From CAVVDY01 sp963815775 (GTDB lineage Bacteria > Acidobacteriota > Terriglobia > Terriglobales > Acidobacteriaceae), in NCBI GenBank assembly GCA_963815775.1, contig CAWFIB010000025.1:248001-312000 (forward strand): a stretch of DNA of 64,000 bases, written 5' to 3'. Positions within the stretch are counted from its first letter, which is position 1; each line of letters opens with the position of its first letter. Under the pieces are notes generated by a model. It made no database searches. It was not told the origin of the DNA and worked only from the letters and a program-made list of their open reading frames with translations. Made by a program: the position numbers and the translations under genes. This document shows positions 54,317-63,992 of the stretch, piece after piece.

Positions 54317-56284
54317 ATGTCGTCGCAACAGGTTACACCCAACCAGAATATCGACTCGATTCTTACTGAAACTCGGTCTTTTGCTCCTCCGCCGGAGTTC
54401 AGCAAAAATGCACACATCCGCACCGAGGAAGACTACAACCGCCTGTGCGCAAAGGCTGCCGCCGACCCGGAGGCCTTCTGGTCCGACATTGCCCGTGAGC
54501 TCCACTGGTTTAAACCGTGGGACAAGGTGCTGGAGTGGAATGTTCCTTGGGTAAAGTGGTTCCTCGGCGGCCAGATCAACATCTCCTACAACTGTCTTGA
54601 CCGTCATGTTGCAACCTTCCGCAAGAATAAGGCCGCCATTATTTGGGAGAGCGAGCCGGGCGAAGTGCGCACGCTCACTTACCAGCAACTGCTGCAGGAG
54701 GTGAAGAAGTGCGCCAACGTGCTCAAGTCCCTCGGAATCCAGAAGGGCGATCGCGTCGCCATCTACATGGGCATGTGTCCGGAGCTGCCAATTGCCATGC
54801 TGGCCTGCGCGCGTATCGGCGCGACACACTCCGTAGTGTTCGGCGGATTCTCAGCCAATGCTCTGGTCGACCGCATCACCGATCAGGAAGCAGTGGCGGT
54901 CATCACGCAGGACAGCTCCTATCGCCGTGGCGGCGAGGTCAAGCTGAAGGCTGCGGTCGATGAAGCGCTGGACCGTTGTCCCACGGTGAAGCATGTGCTG
55001 GTTTACCAGCGCACCGGCTGCGAAGTGACGTGGCAAGAGGGCCGCGACTACTGGTGGCACGAGGAGATGGCCAAGGTCGACGACAACTGCGAGGCGGTGC
55101 CGCTCGATTCTGAACATCCACTGTACATCCTGTACACGTCGGGCACGACCGGCAAGCCGAAGGGCATCGTGCATACCACCGGCGGCTATGCGGTGCAGAC
55201 CTTCATCACCACCAAGTGGGTCTTCGACCTGAAGGAAGACGACACCTTCTGGTGTACCGCTGACATCGGTTGGGTGACTGGGCACAGCTACATCGTCTAT
55301 GGACCGTTGCAGAATGGCGCAACTGTTCTGATGTATGAAGGAGCGCCCAACTGGCCCGACTTTGGCCGCTTCTGGTCGATTGTCGAGAAGCACAAGGTCA
55401 ACGTGCTGTACACGGCGCCTACTGCGATCCGCACCTTCATCAAATGGGGCGATGAGTGGCCGAAGAAGTATGACCTGAGCAGCCTGCGCTTGCTGGGCAC
55501 GGTCGGGGAGCCGATCAATCCTGAGGCGTGGATGTGGTATCGCGAAGTCATCGGCGGAAACCGCTGCCCGATCGTTGATACCTGGTGGCAGACCGAGACT
55601 GGCTCCATCTTAATTTCGCCAGTCCCAGGCGCTGTCGCAACCAAGCCGGGATCGGCGACCAAGCCCCTGCCGGGAATTCAGGCCGAGGTCGTCACCCGCC
55701 AGGGCGAAAAGGTTCCGCTCGGATCGGGCGGCTTCCTGGTGATCAAGAAGCCATGGCCCTCGATGCTGCGCACGGTTTACGGCGATCCTGACCGCTACGT
55801 GCGGCAGTACTGGTCCGATATTCCGGGCATGTACTTCACCGGCGACGGCGCGCGTGAGGACAAGGACGGATACTTCTGGATCATGGGCCGCGTCGATGAT
55901 GTGCTTAACGTGTCCGGCCACCGTCTCAGCACGATGGAAATCGAATCGGCGCTGGTCGCCCACGACAAGGTTGCCGAGGCAGCTGTGGTTGGTCGTCCCG
56001 ACGACATGAAGGGACAGGCGGTCGCCGCGTTCGTCACGCTCGAAATGGGCCACGCACCATCGCCGGAACTGAAGGAAGAGTTGCGGCAGTGGGTGGCCAA
56101 GGAAATCGGAGCCATGGCGAAGCCGGATGACATACGCTTTACCGATCAGTTGCCCAAGACGCGCTCCGGCAAGATCATGCGGCGGCTGCTGCGTGAGCTG
56201 GCTTCCAGTGGCGACGTAAAAGGCGACATCACAACGCTGGAAGATTTCAACGTCATCTCCAGGCTGAAGGAAGAGGAAGCATAG
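54317..56284 (+). CDS. acs: Acetyl-CoA synthetase
   Basis: Activates acetate to acetyl-CoA through acetyl-AMP. The 655-residue enzyme has the AMP-binding P-loop YTSGTTGKPKGI, TWWQTETGS, YFTGDGAREDKDGYFWIMGRVDDVLNVSGHRLST and the C-terminal PKTRSGKIMRRLL, in which lysine is the site of regulatory acetylation in the family. Length matches the 650-residue norm. Translation from ATG 54317 gives MSSQQVTPNQ; the AGGGATTC region before it is a weak ribosome site. Confidence 0.97.
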   Translation: MSSQQVTPNQNIDSILTETRSFAPPPEFSKNAHIRTEEDYNRLCAKAAADPEAFWSDIARELHWFKPWDKVLEWNVPWVKWFLGGQINISYNCLDRHVATFRKNKAAIIWESEPGEVRTLTYQQLLQEVKKCANVLKSLGIQKGDRVAIYMGMCPELPIAMLACARIGATHSVVFGGFSANALVDRITDQEAVAVITQDSSYRRGGEVKLKAAVDEALDRCPTVKHVLVYQRTGCEVTWQEGRDYWWHEEMAKVDDNCEAVPLDSEHPLYILYTSGTTGKPKGIVHTTGGYAVQTFITTKWVFDLKEDDTFWCTADIGWVTGHSYIVYGPLQNGATVLMYEGAPNWPDFGRFWSIVEKHKVNVLYTAPTAIRTFIKWGDEWPKKYDLSSLRLLGTVGEPINPEAWMWYREVIGGNRCPIVDTWWQTETGSILISPVPGAVATKPGSATKPLPGIQAEVVTRQGEKVPLGSGGFLVIKKPWPSMLRTVYGDPDRYVRQYWSDIPGMYFTGDGAREDKDGYFWIMGRVDDVLNVSGHRLSTMEIESALVAHDKVAEAAVVGRPDDMKGQAVAAFVTLEMGHAPSPELKEELRQWVAKEIGAMAKPDDIRFTDQLPKTRSGKIMRRLLRELASSGDVKGDITTLEDFNVISRLKEEEA

Positions 56285-56402
56285 GGCCGTCCGGATAAGT
56301 TTATTGCCGGTCCGAATCGGAGGTAAGCCCCAGGTCAGGGGAGCTGCTTTTAACAGTATTAGGCAGGGTCCCTCGCTGGGCTTGGGGAGACCATATTCTC
56401 GG

Positions 56403-57434
56403 CTAGCTGTTCGTAGTTTTATTTGGCGATGCTGGAGTTTCGCTTGGCACCTTCGGCGCAGCCTCGACCTCGGGTGTCAGGGAGGGGTTGACGTCCACAA
56501 CCTCGCTGTAAGGCCATTCAAGTGGCGCGGGCTTCGGCGACTCCCAGGGCGGAGGCACCGGCAGCAAAGGTTCCGGCTCAGGATTCAGCCTGTACCACGT
56601 TGTGGCGCATGCCTTCTGCCACAGGCGGCCGAAGATGTGGGTTAGCATGACAATCTCGAGCAGCACAGTAGTGAGCCAGACAGCCCTTCCCGGCACCTTG
56701 CTCCAGATCAGCAGGGCGATGAGGGTGATGATCCACACCAGTGCGCTGATCACAATGTAAGCCCAGTACCCACGCCAGGCGTCGCGAATGGCGATGCCGA
56801 ACATATGGAGCGCATTGCGCCGCATGGCTCGACTCTTCAGTGAAACAGAGCGCGCCTGCGCCAGATCAAACCAGAACCTCACCCACACTGTCAGCAAAAG
56901 AACCGGAATCGCGCCAATCACCAGGATATAGAAGCTGGTTTGGTCGGCGACCACGCGGTCTCCGACATAGCTGGACAGTTCTTTCACAAGCTGAAACAGC
57001 AGGTCCACGAGGAGGAAGGGAATCAGCGACCAGAGTGCCAGCCGCACAAACGCCCAGAAGAAGCTGCCGACCGCTCCAAAGAATTCTCCAGTAGTGAATT
57101 TGCGGTCCTCGAGATAGACCGCGATAATCCCCGGCGTGACGAACAGCAGGAACAGAAAGTAGAGCGCGGCGAAGAGAACGATTCCGCCGGAGTGGCTGAA
57201 CAGCTTCACGCCGGGCTGGGTCACCAGCTCCAGGAACATGCCGACGTCGAAGCGATTTGCGAGCCTCTCGCCGGCCAGGCTGTGATGAAGCGCACCGCCC
57301 AAAGCACGTGCTGCGCCGCTTGAGCCCAGGCCGCCCAAGACGAAGTTGGCCGCGAATACCCACCATAGAATGCGCTGATGCCGTGTCGTCAGCGTGAAAC
57401 CGCGCGCCAAAACTCCTGTGCTCTCAGTCGCCAA
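56403..57434 (-). CDS. Polytopic membrane protein of unknown function
   Basis: A 343-residue protein with about six hydrophobic helices (for example RILWWVFAANFVLGGLG, IVLFAALYFLFLLFVTPGII, YILVIGAIPVLLLTVWVRFWF, YWAYIVISALVWIITLIALLIW) and a proline-rich cytoplasmic C-terminus. No motif of a known transporter or enzyme. It lies 16 bases upstream of, and on the same strand as, the M1 peptidase stop, so it may follow that gene in an operon. Function unknown. Confidence 0.7.
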   Translation of the reverse strand: MATESTGVLARGFTLTTRHQRILWWVFAANFVLGGLGSSGAARALGGALHHSLAGERLANRFDVGMFLELVTQPGVKLFSHSGGIVLFAALYFLFLLFVTPGIIAVYLEDRKFTTGEFFGAVGSFFWAFVRLALWSLIPFLLVDLLFQLVKELSSYVGDRVVADQTSFYILVIGAIPVLLLTVWVRFWFDLAQARSVSLKSRAMRRNALHMFGIAIRDAWRGYWAYIVISALVWIITLIALLIWSKVPGRAVWLTTVLLEIVMLTHIFGRLWQKACATTWYRLNPEPEPLLPVPPPWESPKPAPLEWPYSEVVDVNPSLTPEVEAAPKVPSETPASPNKTTNS

Positions 57435-57450
57435 TTGCGTGCCCCAATGT

Positions 57451-59412
57451 CTATGTCAGCCAGCCCAGCATCTGGCCGAGGAACTGCGAAAAGAACGTCC
57501 AGTATGTAGTCAACTTCATAACTGCAAGGTTCTGGGTGTCCTCGGTGTAGCTGTTATTCAGGTAATCGCGGTCCATGGTCACGCGATAATCAGGATCGAT
57601 CTGTACCGACACAACCTTCGCCTTCTTTACGTAGACGTAACGCACCCATCGCTCGCGGCCATCCCAGCGCACGCGGGTCGACTCGCCATTGTCAAACTTG
57701 ATCTCGGCCTCAACCGGGAAGATGAAGTCGCCCTTACGGTGCAGAACGACCTGGCTCTCGTACTCCGTCTCGCCTTTCTTTTCCTCCAGGTTGGGGTCAT
57801 ACCAGTTCACCGGAGTGGAATCGGCGCGCAGCACTTCATAGTCCAGCATCTGCGTGCCGTACACCGCCTGCTGCCAGTACCAGCCCAAGTCTTGTTGCGC
57901 GGTCTCGTTCACCTCGCGCAGGAAGTCCTCTTGCGTGGGATGGGTGAAGCGATACTTCATGAAGTAGTTGTGCAGCGCCTCGCGCAATGTCTTTTCGCCG
58001 ACAACGTTCTCCAGCGTCAACAGCATGCTAGCCGTTTTGCCATAGCTGATGGAGCCATAGGATCCGAAGCTCATGTCGGTGTAGCTCGGCCGGGCGAGGG
58101 GATCAAAGTCGGGACGCCCCAGGTACTGCTCACGCTGCAATGCAGGCTCGCCGAGTTGGGAGCCTAACATATTCAATACGCTGGTATCGCGTCCATAAAT
58201 GTCATCCAGGACCTTGGCTTCGGTGTAGCTGTTGATCCCTTCGTCGAGCCATGCATTCTCAAATTCGTTGCTGGCCACCATTCCGTACCAGTACTGGTGC
58301 CCGAACTCATGTTCCGTCACGCCTTCAGGAAACAGGTACTGCCCCTTAGGCGCCCACCAGGTGGTGTCACCGGTGATGAACGTGGGATACTCCATGCCGC
58401 CGGCTTCCAGGGCACCATGCGGCGGATCGACCACGGTGATTTGCGCGTAGGGATAAGGACCATACCAGTCGTCAAAGCGCTTCATGGTCTGCTGCATGAT
58501 GCGGATGTAGCGCTCCCATGAACTCTTGTGGCCTTGGTAGGTCAGCAGGCGAATCTTAACGGCTCCCACGCTGCCATCGAATTCGCTGTTGACGACTTTG
58601 AAATTGGGATCGGCGGTCCAGGCGAAGTCGTGGACATCTTCTGCGTGGAAGGCGACGGTCTTGGTGCCATCGCTATTTGGGGTCTCGCCGACCTGCACGC
58701 CGGTTGCTCCGATGATGTAGTTCTTGGGCAGCGTGATCTTCACGTCATACGTTCCGAAGTCGGCAAAGAACTCCGTCATGGCGTGGAACTGGTGGCAATT
58801 CCACGCGCCGTGCCACCAGACACCGACCTTGGGGAACCACTGTCCCGCCAGCAGGAACGTGCGCTTGTAGCCGGTGCGGGCGATCACCTCAGGAAAGACG
58901 GCGTGGAACTTCATCTTGAAAACAACCTTCTCACCGGGAGCCACGGGGCGGGGAAGCTGCACTTCGAAAACCGTCTTGTCATCAGGATTCCCGTCGTCAG
59001 GTGAGACAAACTTCATCTGCTTGGTCAGGTCTCCCATGCCGACAACTTCCAACGAAGTGACGTCGTTGGATCCGTTGTCTTTCGGGTCCCAGGCGTCCTC
59101 AAACGTTGTGGTGCGAAAGCTGCCGTCGCGATGTGCTTCGTGCACCCACGTCGATTTCGGCTGGAAACCGTTCAGGTAAAGGTGAAAGGGGAAGCGATCC
59201 AGCGGCTGAAGGCTCAGGTTGTGATAAGTGAGCGTCTCTGTGGCGTCGACGGAATGCGTGTCAGGGTCGTATTTGGCGTCGATAACGTAGGCAACCACGC
59301 GCTGCGACAGCGGTCCGCTGACCTTCGGGGCGAAAGGGCTCTGCGCTGAGAGCAGCGGCGTCAGGCCGCTGCAAGAAAGCACTGACAGCGCAAAGAATTT
59401 CCAGCCTCGCAT
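57451..59412 (-). CDS. M1-family zinc aminopeptidase (secreted)
   Basis: A 653-residue peptidase with a signal peptide (about 1-23). The gluzincin motif HEFGHQYWYGMVASNEFENAWLDE gives HExxH and the distal glutamate, and GGMEYPTFI is the exopeptidase GxMEN-like motif with Y replacing the usual N. The N-terminal beta-domain and C-terminal domain are consistent with a periplasmic M1 enzyme. Substrate unknown. Confidence 0.9.
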   Translation of the reverse strand: MRGWKFFALSVLSCSGLTPLLSAQSPFAPKVSGPLSQRVVAYVIDAKYDPDTHSVDATETLTYHNLSLQPLDRFPFHLYLNGFQPKSTWVHEAHRDGSFRTTTFEDAWDPKDNGSNDVTSLEVVGMGDLTKQMKFVSPDDGNPDDKTVFEVQLPRPVAPGEKVVFKMKFHAVFPEVIARTGYKRTFLLAGQWFPKVGVWWHGAWNCHQFHAMTEFFADFGTYDVKITLPKNYIIGATGVQVGETPNSDGTKTVAFHAEDVHDFAWTADPNFKVVNSEFDGSVGAVKIRLLTYQGHKSSWERYIRIMQQTMKRFDDWYGPYPYAQITVVDPPHGALEAGGMEYPTFITGDTTWWAPKGQYLFPEGVTEHEFGHQYWYGMVASNEFENAWLDEGINSYTEAKVLDDIYGRDTSVLNMLGSQLGEPALQREQYLGRPDFDPLARPSYTDMSFGSYGSISYGKTASMLLTLENVVGEKTLREALHNYFMKYRFTHPTQEDFLREVNETAQQDLGWYWQQAVYGTQMLDYEVLRADSTPVNWYDPNLEEKKGETEYESQVVLHRKGDFIFPVEAEIKFDNGESTRVRWDGRERWVRYVYVKKAKVVSVQIDPDYRVTMDRDYLNNSYTEDTQNLAVMKLTTYWTFFSQFLGQMLGWLT

Positions 59413-59723
59413 GAGCGATCTCCGGCCTCAAACCTTCCAGCACTTAACTGGATGAAGCTAAACGTTAACCGAATCGGAGTCAATGCAGGCGTCCCCCTGT
59501 CAAGGACGAGTGCCCGCAGCGGCTGACGCCGGCTGCAATGCGGTGGCTACGGCGCGCCTGAGGCCGCGCCGCTTCAGGACAAACAGGCAATCGCTCCTCG
59601 GGCGTAGGTAAGTCAATGGAGCCCTGAAGATTTCGAGCCCAGGCGAGCGTTGATTCCCTTGCTTCGGACCAGCGATTTATGCCAGCCATCGTCGCGGCCT
59701 CCTGCTACACTCAGCGCAAGATC

Positions 59724-60230
59724 ATGCGCGTACTGGGCATCGATTGCGGCGGGGAGTACACCGGCTATGGCGTGGTCGAGCAGGACGATGCCGGCACGCT
59801 TCACCATGTCTGCAGCGGGGCCATTCGGCTTATGACGCGCGACGCCCTCGAGCTTCGTCTGAAAGCCATCAGCGATGGTCTGGACCAAATCATCGCTCTG
59901 CATCGTCCCGAGACGGTCGCGATCGAAGACGTGTTTTACGCGGTGAACGCCAAGTCGGCTTTAAAGCTCGGACATGTGCGGGGCGTGGCTATGCTGGCCG
60001 CAGCCCAGGCTCGGCTGTCGGTGGTCGCCTATTCTCCGTTGTCGATCAAGTCTGCCGTCGTGGGTTATGGCCGGGCGGAAAAGTCCCAGGTTCAGCTCAT
60101 GGTAGCCCGCCTTCTCAATCTGGCTGAACCGCCTGAGCCGCCCGACGTGGCCGATGCACTCGCCATCGCTATCTGTCATTTGCATACTGCAGCGACCCTT
60201 CAGCGCCAATCCGCGGGAGTTGGCCGCTAG
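59724..60230 (+). CDS. ruvC: Crossover junction endodeoxyribonuclease RuvC
   Basis: Resolves Holliday junctions together with RuvAB. The 168-residue protein has acidic catalytic residues in GIDCGGEYTGYGVVE (D7), AIEDVFYAVN (E) and PPDVADALAIAICH (two D). Start ATG 59724 gives the canonical MRVLGID. No ruvA or ruvB is in this window. Confidence 0.96.
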   Translation: MRVLGIDCGGEYTGYGVVEQDDAGTLHHVCSGAIRLMTRDALELRLKAISDGLDQIIALHRPETVAIEDVFYAVNAKSALKLGHVRGVAMLAAAQARLSVVAYSPLSIKSAVVGYGRAEKSQVQLMVARLLNLAEPPEPPDVADALAIAICHLHTAATLQRQSAGVGR

Positions 60231-60255
60231 AATCGATTAGAATTTTTTCTTGAAG

Positions 60256-60963
60256 ATGGCGCCCCACCGTATTTTGCTGTGCACCGTTTGCCTGTTCTGC
60301 CTGGCGTTTGGCATGCAGGCAGAGCAGCGCCCCGCTCCGGCAGAGGGCCCGACCGTCGTTTTCAAGTTCAATTGGAACCTGGGGCAGCCCTGGGTGAACT
60401 ACGTCTTCACCGTGCAAGAGAACGGCGCCACCCACTTCAGCGGAACGGGCGATGCCGCAGATGATGGCGACAACGACAGCTTCCGGCAGGATTTCACCCT
60501 GTCAGCCGCCGGCACCCAAAAGGTCTTTCAGTGGGCCAAAGCGACCGACTACTTTCAGGGCCAGTTCGAGACCAGGACGAAGAACATCGCCAGGACCGGG
60601 ACCAAGACGCTGGAGTTCCACGGGCCCGGAATCGACAACTCGACCACCTACAACTTCTCGCCCAATCCCAACATTCAGCAGCTTACGAAGCTGTTTCAGT
60701 CGATCGCGGTGACCATCGATTATGGCCGCAAACTCGCGTATCAGTACAGGTTCGACAAGCTGGGGATGGATGCCAGGCTCAAGGAACTTCTAGACTTACG
60801 GGCCAGTGGGATGGCGGACGAGATTCAGGTCATCGAACCCATTCTGCGCAAGATCGCCGACGATGACGAAATCATGCATGTGGCACGCCTTGAGGCCCAG
60901 CAATTGCTGAAATCGGCAGGCCCGGATGCCGTCGCCGCCAAGCCGGGCAACGGCAAGCCGTAG
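60256..60963 (+). CDS. Secreted protein of unknown function
   Basis: A 235-residue protein with an N-terminal hydrophobic signal (MAPHRILLCTVCLFCLAFGMQAEQ). The mature part begins with beta-strand-like FKFNWNLGQPWVNYVFTV and ends in helices (LLDLRASGMADEIQVIEPILRKIADDDE). No known motif. ATG 60256 is chosen; TTG 60250 is an alternative. It lies 20 bases after ruvC and may share its transcript. Confidence 0.65.
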   Translation: MAPHRILLCTVCLFCLAFGMQAEQRPAPAEGPTVVFKFNWNLGQPWVNYVFTVQENGATHFSGTGDAADDGDNDSFRQDFTLSAAGTQKVFQWAKATDYFQGQFETRTKNIARTGTKTLEFHGPGIDNSTTYNFSPNPNIQQLTKLFQSIAVTIDYGRKLAYQYRFDKLGMDARLKELLDLRASGMADEIQVIEPILRKIADDDEIMHVARLEAQQLLKSAGPDAVAAKPGNGKP

Positions 60964-61137
60964 GGACGCTCCCAAGGCGGCAACAGGCTGGCCGACGGAC
61001 GCCGATTTCCGGCAACTTTGCGTCAAAACGGGTGTTAAATACGTATAGGAAGAGTGGCCTCGCGTAGCTCCCGTGGTATATCGAGAGCCCCGGATTCGAA
61101 GCGCCCGACCACCAAGTTAGAGTTCTGAGGTACAGTG

Positions 61138-62622
61138 ATGGCAAGGCGCATGGGAAACGCATTATCCGTGATGTTGGCCATGGTATTTGTGCTGGCCGGC
61201 GTGCGTGCGCAAGCCGAGTCGCACGTTCGCATCATCCGCTTGAGCTATGTCGACGGTTCCGTTGAGATCGACCGAGCGACAGGGCAAGGGCTGGAGAAGG
61301 CCATCCTAAACATGCCCATCAGCGAAGGTGTACGGCTGGTGACGGGCAACGATGGCCTGGCCGAGGTGGAGTTTGAAAACAATAGCACCGTGCGTGTGGG
61401 CGAGAACTCCGAGGTGCTCTTCAGCAAGCTGCTGATCAACGATGCCGGCGACAAGGTGAACGAAGTTGAGTTGGTCAGGGGAACCGTTTATTTCGATACC
61501 AAGTCCGGCAAGGACGAGATCTACCGCGCTACGGTGGGCGACTCGGCTTTCCTGGTGCATCGCGACACCCAGGTCCGACTCAGTGATGATTCCGGCAGTC
61601 CGCGGCTGGCGGTCATGAAGGGCGAGGTTCAGCTCGAGAACCAGGCGCACGAAGTGAAGGTCTCGAAGAAAGAGACGCTCACCGTTGATCCCAATAGCTC
61701 CAATGGCTACGACATCGCCAAGGGCGTGGATTCCGCACCACTCGACCAGTGGAACAACGAGCGCGCCTCCTACCAGACGGCTTATTCGTACAACAACGTC
61801 GGATATGGGCCAAACCTCAACGGCTATGGCTACTCGGACCTGAGTTACTATGGCGGCTGGTCTTACCTGCCGGGAGCCGGCTACGGCTGGCAGCCCTATG
61901 GCGTTTCCTCCTGGGTTGGATGGAACCCGTATCTCTCCGGCGCGTGGTCGTTCTGCCCTGGCTTTGGCTACATGTGGGCCTCTGCGTATCCCTGGGGATG
62001 GCTGCCATACCACTACGGGGCATGGTCGTTCGTGAATGGCGGCTGGTTCTGGTTCCCAGGGTCCGGGCGAGGCTATCGAAACGGCGGCTGGTATGCGAAC
62101 GGATTCCAGGCCGCGCCAGTAGTACACGGCCCGAACGGATGGCGGCCACCGGCCCGTCCGACACTACCTCCGAGCGCTGCCTATGCGCCGACTGTGAGGG
62201 TAGGAACCATCGGCAGTTTGCCGGCGACGATTCCGGGCGGACGCGTGCCGCCAAACTTCCGCAGTGTGGTTCCCGCTAATACAGCGGCCGGCAGAGCTCC
62301 TTATGCCGCGAGGGATAGAGCTATCTACGCGCCTCATCCAGGTCCACAGGGCTACGGGTCGGCCAGTGCCCTCCAAGGAACTCGCGGCAGCGACACGCGC
62401 TCGATCTATGGGCCGTATTCCTCCGGGCACGTGTATGCGAGTCCGTCACACATGGCCAGGCCCACTGTAGCTCCCAGAACGTGGGGCAGCGCTCCCGGGC
62501 CAGCCATGGGGCCGCGACCCTCGGCTGGCTCATTCCATCCCATGGGACCAGGCGGTGGAGGCGGTCATCCAGCCGGTGCGGGCGCCAGCCACGCAGCGCG
62601 TGGAGGCCCGAGTCCGAAGTAG
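61138..62622 (+). CDS. Secreted FecR-domain protein with a Tyr/Gly/Trp-rich C-terminus
   Basis: A 494-residue protein with signal peptide (MARRMGNALSVMLAMVFVLAG, ending near AQAES). Residues about 30-190 form a FecR-like beta domain (VDGSVEIDR, SEGVRLVTGNDGLAEVEFENNSTVRVGENS, VELVRGTVYFDTKSG). From about 200 the sequence is very rich in Tyr, Gly, Trp and Pro (GWSYLPGAGYGWQPYG, WGWLPYHYGAWSF) and ends in a Gly/His/Pro tail. It is not paired with an ECF sigma factor, so a FecR anti-sigma role is unlikely; it may be a surface or cell-wall protein (inference). GAGG lies 7 bases before ATG 61138. Confidence 0.78.
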   Translation: MARRMGNALSVMLAMVFVLAGVRAQAESHVRIIRLSYVDGSVEIDRATGQGLEKAILNMPISEGVRLVTGNDGLAEVEFENNSTVRVGENSEVLFSKLLINDAGDKVNEVELVRGTVYFDTKSGKDEIYRATVGDSAFLVHRDTQVRLSDDSGSPRLAVMKGEVQLENQAHEVKVSKKETLTVDPNSSNGYDIAKGVDSAPLDQWNNERASYQTAYSYNNVGYGPNLNGYGYSDLSYYGGWSYLPGAGYGWQPYGVSSWVGWNPYLSGAWSFCPGFGYMWASAYPWGWLPYHYGAWSFVNGGWFWFPGSGRGYRNGGWYANGFQAAPVVHGPNGWRPPARPTLPPSAAYAPTVRVGTIGSLPATIPGGRVPPNFRSVVPANTAAGRAPYAARDRAIYAPHPGPQGYGSASALQGTRGSDTRSIYGPYSSGHVYASPSHMARPTVAPRTWGSAPGPAMGPRPSAGSFHPMGPGGGGGHPAGAGASHAARGGPSPK

Positions 62623-62643
62623 GCCTTTCGTGATTTGAAGAAA

Positions 62644-62672
62644 ATGCTCCGGAGCGATTCGGAGCATCTCTG
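62644..62672 (+). terminator. Hairpin after the FecR-domain gene
   Basis: ATGCTCCG and CGGAGCAT pair around an eight-base loop, 22 bases after the stop; followed by CTCTGTTT, a weak T tract. Confidence 0.5.
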
Positions 62673-62817
62673 TTTATGCGAATCAAGGCGCTCGCATTGG
62701 CAACAGGAAGTTAGCCCTGGCCCCCGCAGTTCGGCTCGAGCTGCGTAATAGCTTTCACAGTTTTTGCTGCTGAATTCGTTATCGCCATTGATCCGCAGTG
62801 CGATAAGGTAAAAGCGA

Positions 62818-63531
62818 ATGTCGTCTGCTTCCGACCAACCGGTCCTGGTGCGAAATACAGAGCCGCGTGACTTCACCGCCATAACGGAATTGTGTTCGCG
62901 CATCTATCCCGACACTCCGCCATGGAATGCCCAACAGCTTTCCTCGCATCTGAGCGTCTTTCCCGAGGGCCAATTCGTGGCGGTGCATGGCCCGGAGGAA
63001 AATGTTGTCGGCATGAGCGCCAGTCTGATCGTCGATTGGGAAGATTACAAGACGCTCGACGACTGGGAGAGATTCACCGCCGACGGCATGTTCAGCAATC
63101 ACGATCCCCATCGCGGCCGGACGTTGTACGGCGCGGAGGTCATTGTCGACCCGGCGTTGCAGCATCATGGCATTGGCGACAAAATCTACAGCGCTCGCCG
63201 CGCCCTGACGGAATCGCACAAGCTGCTTCGCATCCGCGCCGGTTCACGGCTGCGAGGTTATTGCCATTGCGCCGCCAGGCTCAAGCCGCAGGACTACGTG
63301 GTTGCGGTCGTCGAGGGACACGAGTACGACCCGACGCTGAGCTTTCAACTGAAGGAAGGCTTCCACGTGGTCGCGGTGGTGCCGCACTATCTCACCGACG
63401 ATCCGGAGAGCTTGGGCTATGCCGCGGTGATTGAGTGGCTGAATCCGCAGCTTATCCGCGACCAGCACATTGCCGACCGTCCAACCCGCTTCCTGCGCAA
63501 GGCGATACGGGAAGCGGTGGCGACGTCGTGA
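62818..63531 (+). CDS. GNAT-family acetyltransferase
   Basis: A 237-residue protein. RNTEPRDFTAITELCSRIYPDTPPW at the start, FVAVHGPEENVVGMSASLIVDW and the acetyl-CoA-binding segment GAEVIVDPALQHHGIGDKIYSARRAL mark the GNAT fold. The C-terminal part is longer than in simple GNATs, as seen in members acting on larger substrates. No neighbours on the same strand. Substrate unknown. Confidence 0.8.
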   Translation: MSSASDQPVLVRNTEPRDFTAITELCSRIYPDTPPWNAQQLSSHLSVFPEGQFVAVHGPEENVVGMSASLIVDWEDYKTLDDWERFTADGMFSNHDPHRGRTLYGAEVIVDPALQHHGIGDKIYSARRALTESHKLLRIRAGSRLRGYCHCAARLKPQDYVVAVVEGHEYDPTLSFQLKEGFHVVAVVPHYLTDDPESLGYAAVIEWLNPQLIRDQHIADRPTRFLRKAIREAVATS

Positions 63532-63576
63532 ACCTCGCGCTGCGGCGCGATGCTTTGAGCCCGGCTCGATGGGTGG

Positions 63577-63605
63577 CCACATTTCCCTTCGGTTGGGAAA
63601 TGTGG
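63577..63605. repeat. Hairpin, CCACATTTCCC / GGGAAATGTGG
   Basis: An 11-bp perfect stem with loop TTCGGTT, 46 bases after the GNAT stop, no T run. Confidence 0.7.
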
Positions 63606-63712
63606 GAGCTTAGCCGCTAAGATAGCGACGGGCGGGTGGCCAATATTTTTACTCTGTTGAGATATGCGGGAACTCAGTCAAATGCCAGCGCCGGAGGCGC
63701 GAAATAGCTTAG

Positions 63713-63749
63713 CCCAGCACGCAGGCCATCCTTTGGCCGGAGTGCTGGG
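63713..63749. repeat. Hairpin, CCCAGCAC / GTGCTGGG
   Basis: An 8-bp outer stem with an inner GGCC/GGCC pairing. Confidence 0.65.
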
Positions 63750-63834
63750 TAGCGCAGACAATAAGTCTACAGTCCTGTAGGGACGACACTCTGCGAATCA
63801 CCACGTCAGGGCCCGCTCTGAGCCCGTCGAAGGG

Positions 63835-63853
63835 GCACGACTTCCAGTCGTGC
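63835..63853. repeat. Hairpin, GCACGAC / GTCGTGC
   Basis: Seven-bp stem, loop TTCCA. Confidence 0.6.
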
Positions 63854-63904
63854 CGAAATGGCTCCTCAATACGTCCCGAGCCCCGTAGGGACGACAGAAG
63901 GAAG

Positions 63905-63924
63905 CCCAGCCTTTCAAGGCTGGG
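63905..63924. repeat. Hairpin, CCCAGCCTT / AAGGCTGGG
   Basis: Nine-bp perfect inverted repeat with only two bases between arms. Confidence 0.65.
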
Positions 63925-63961
63925 TGAGCGAGTTAAGTCGTTACGAGTCCCGCACGGGTGC

Positions 63962-63992
63962 CCCACTCATCCGTTCGGTTCGGATGAGTGGG
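63962..63992. repeat. Hairpin, CCCACTCATCCG / CGGATGAGTGGG
   Basis: A 12-bp perfect stem with the same TTCGGTT loop as the hairpin at 63577. Confidence 0.7.
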
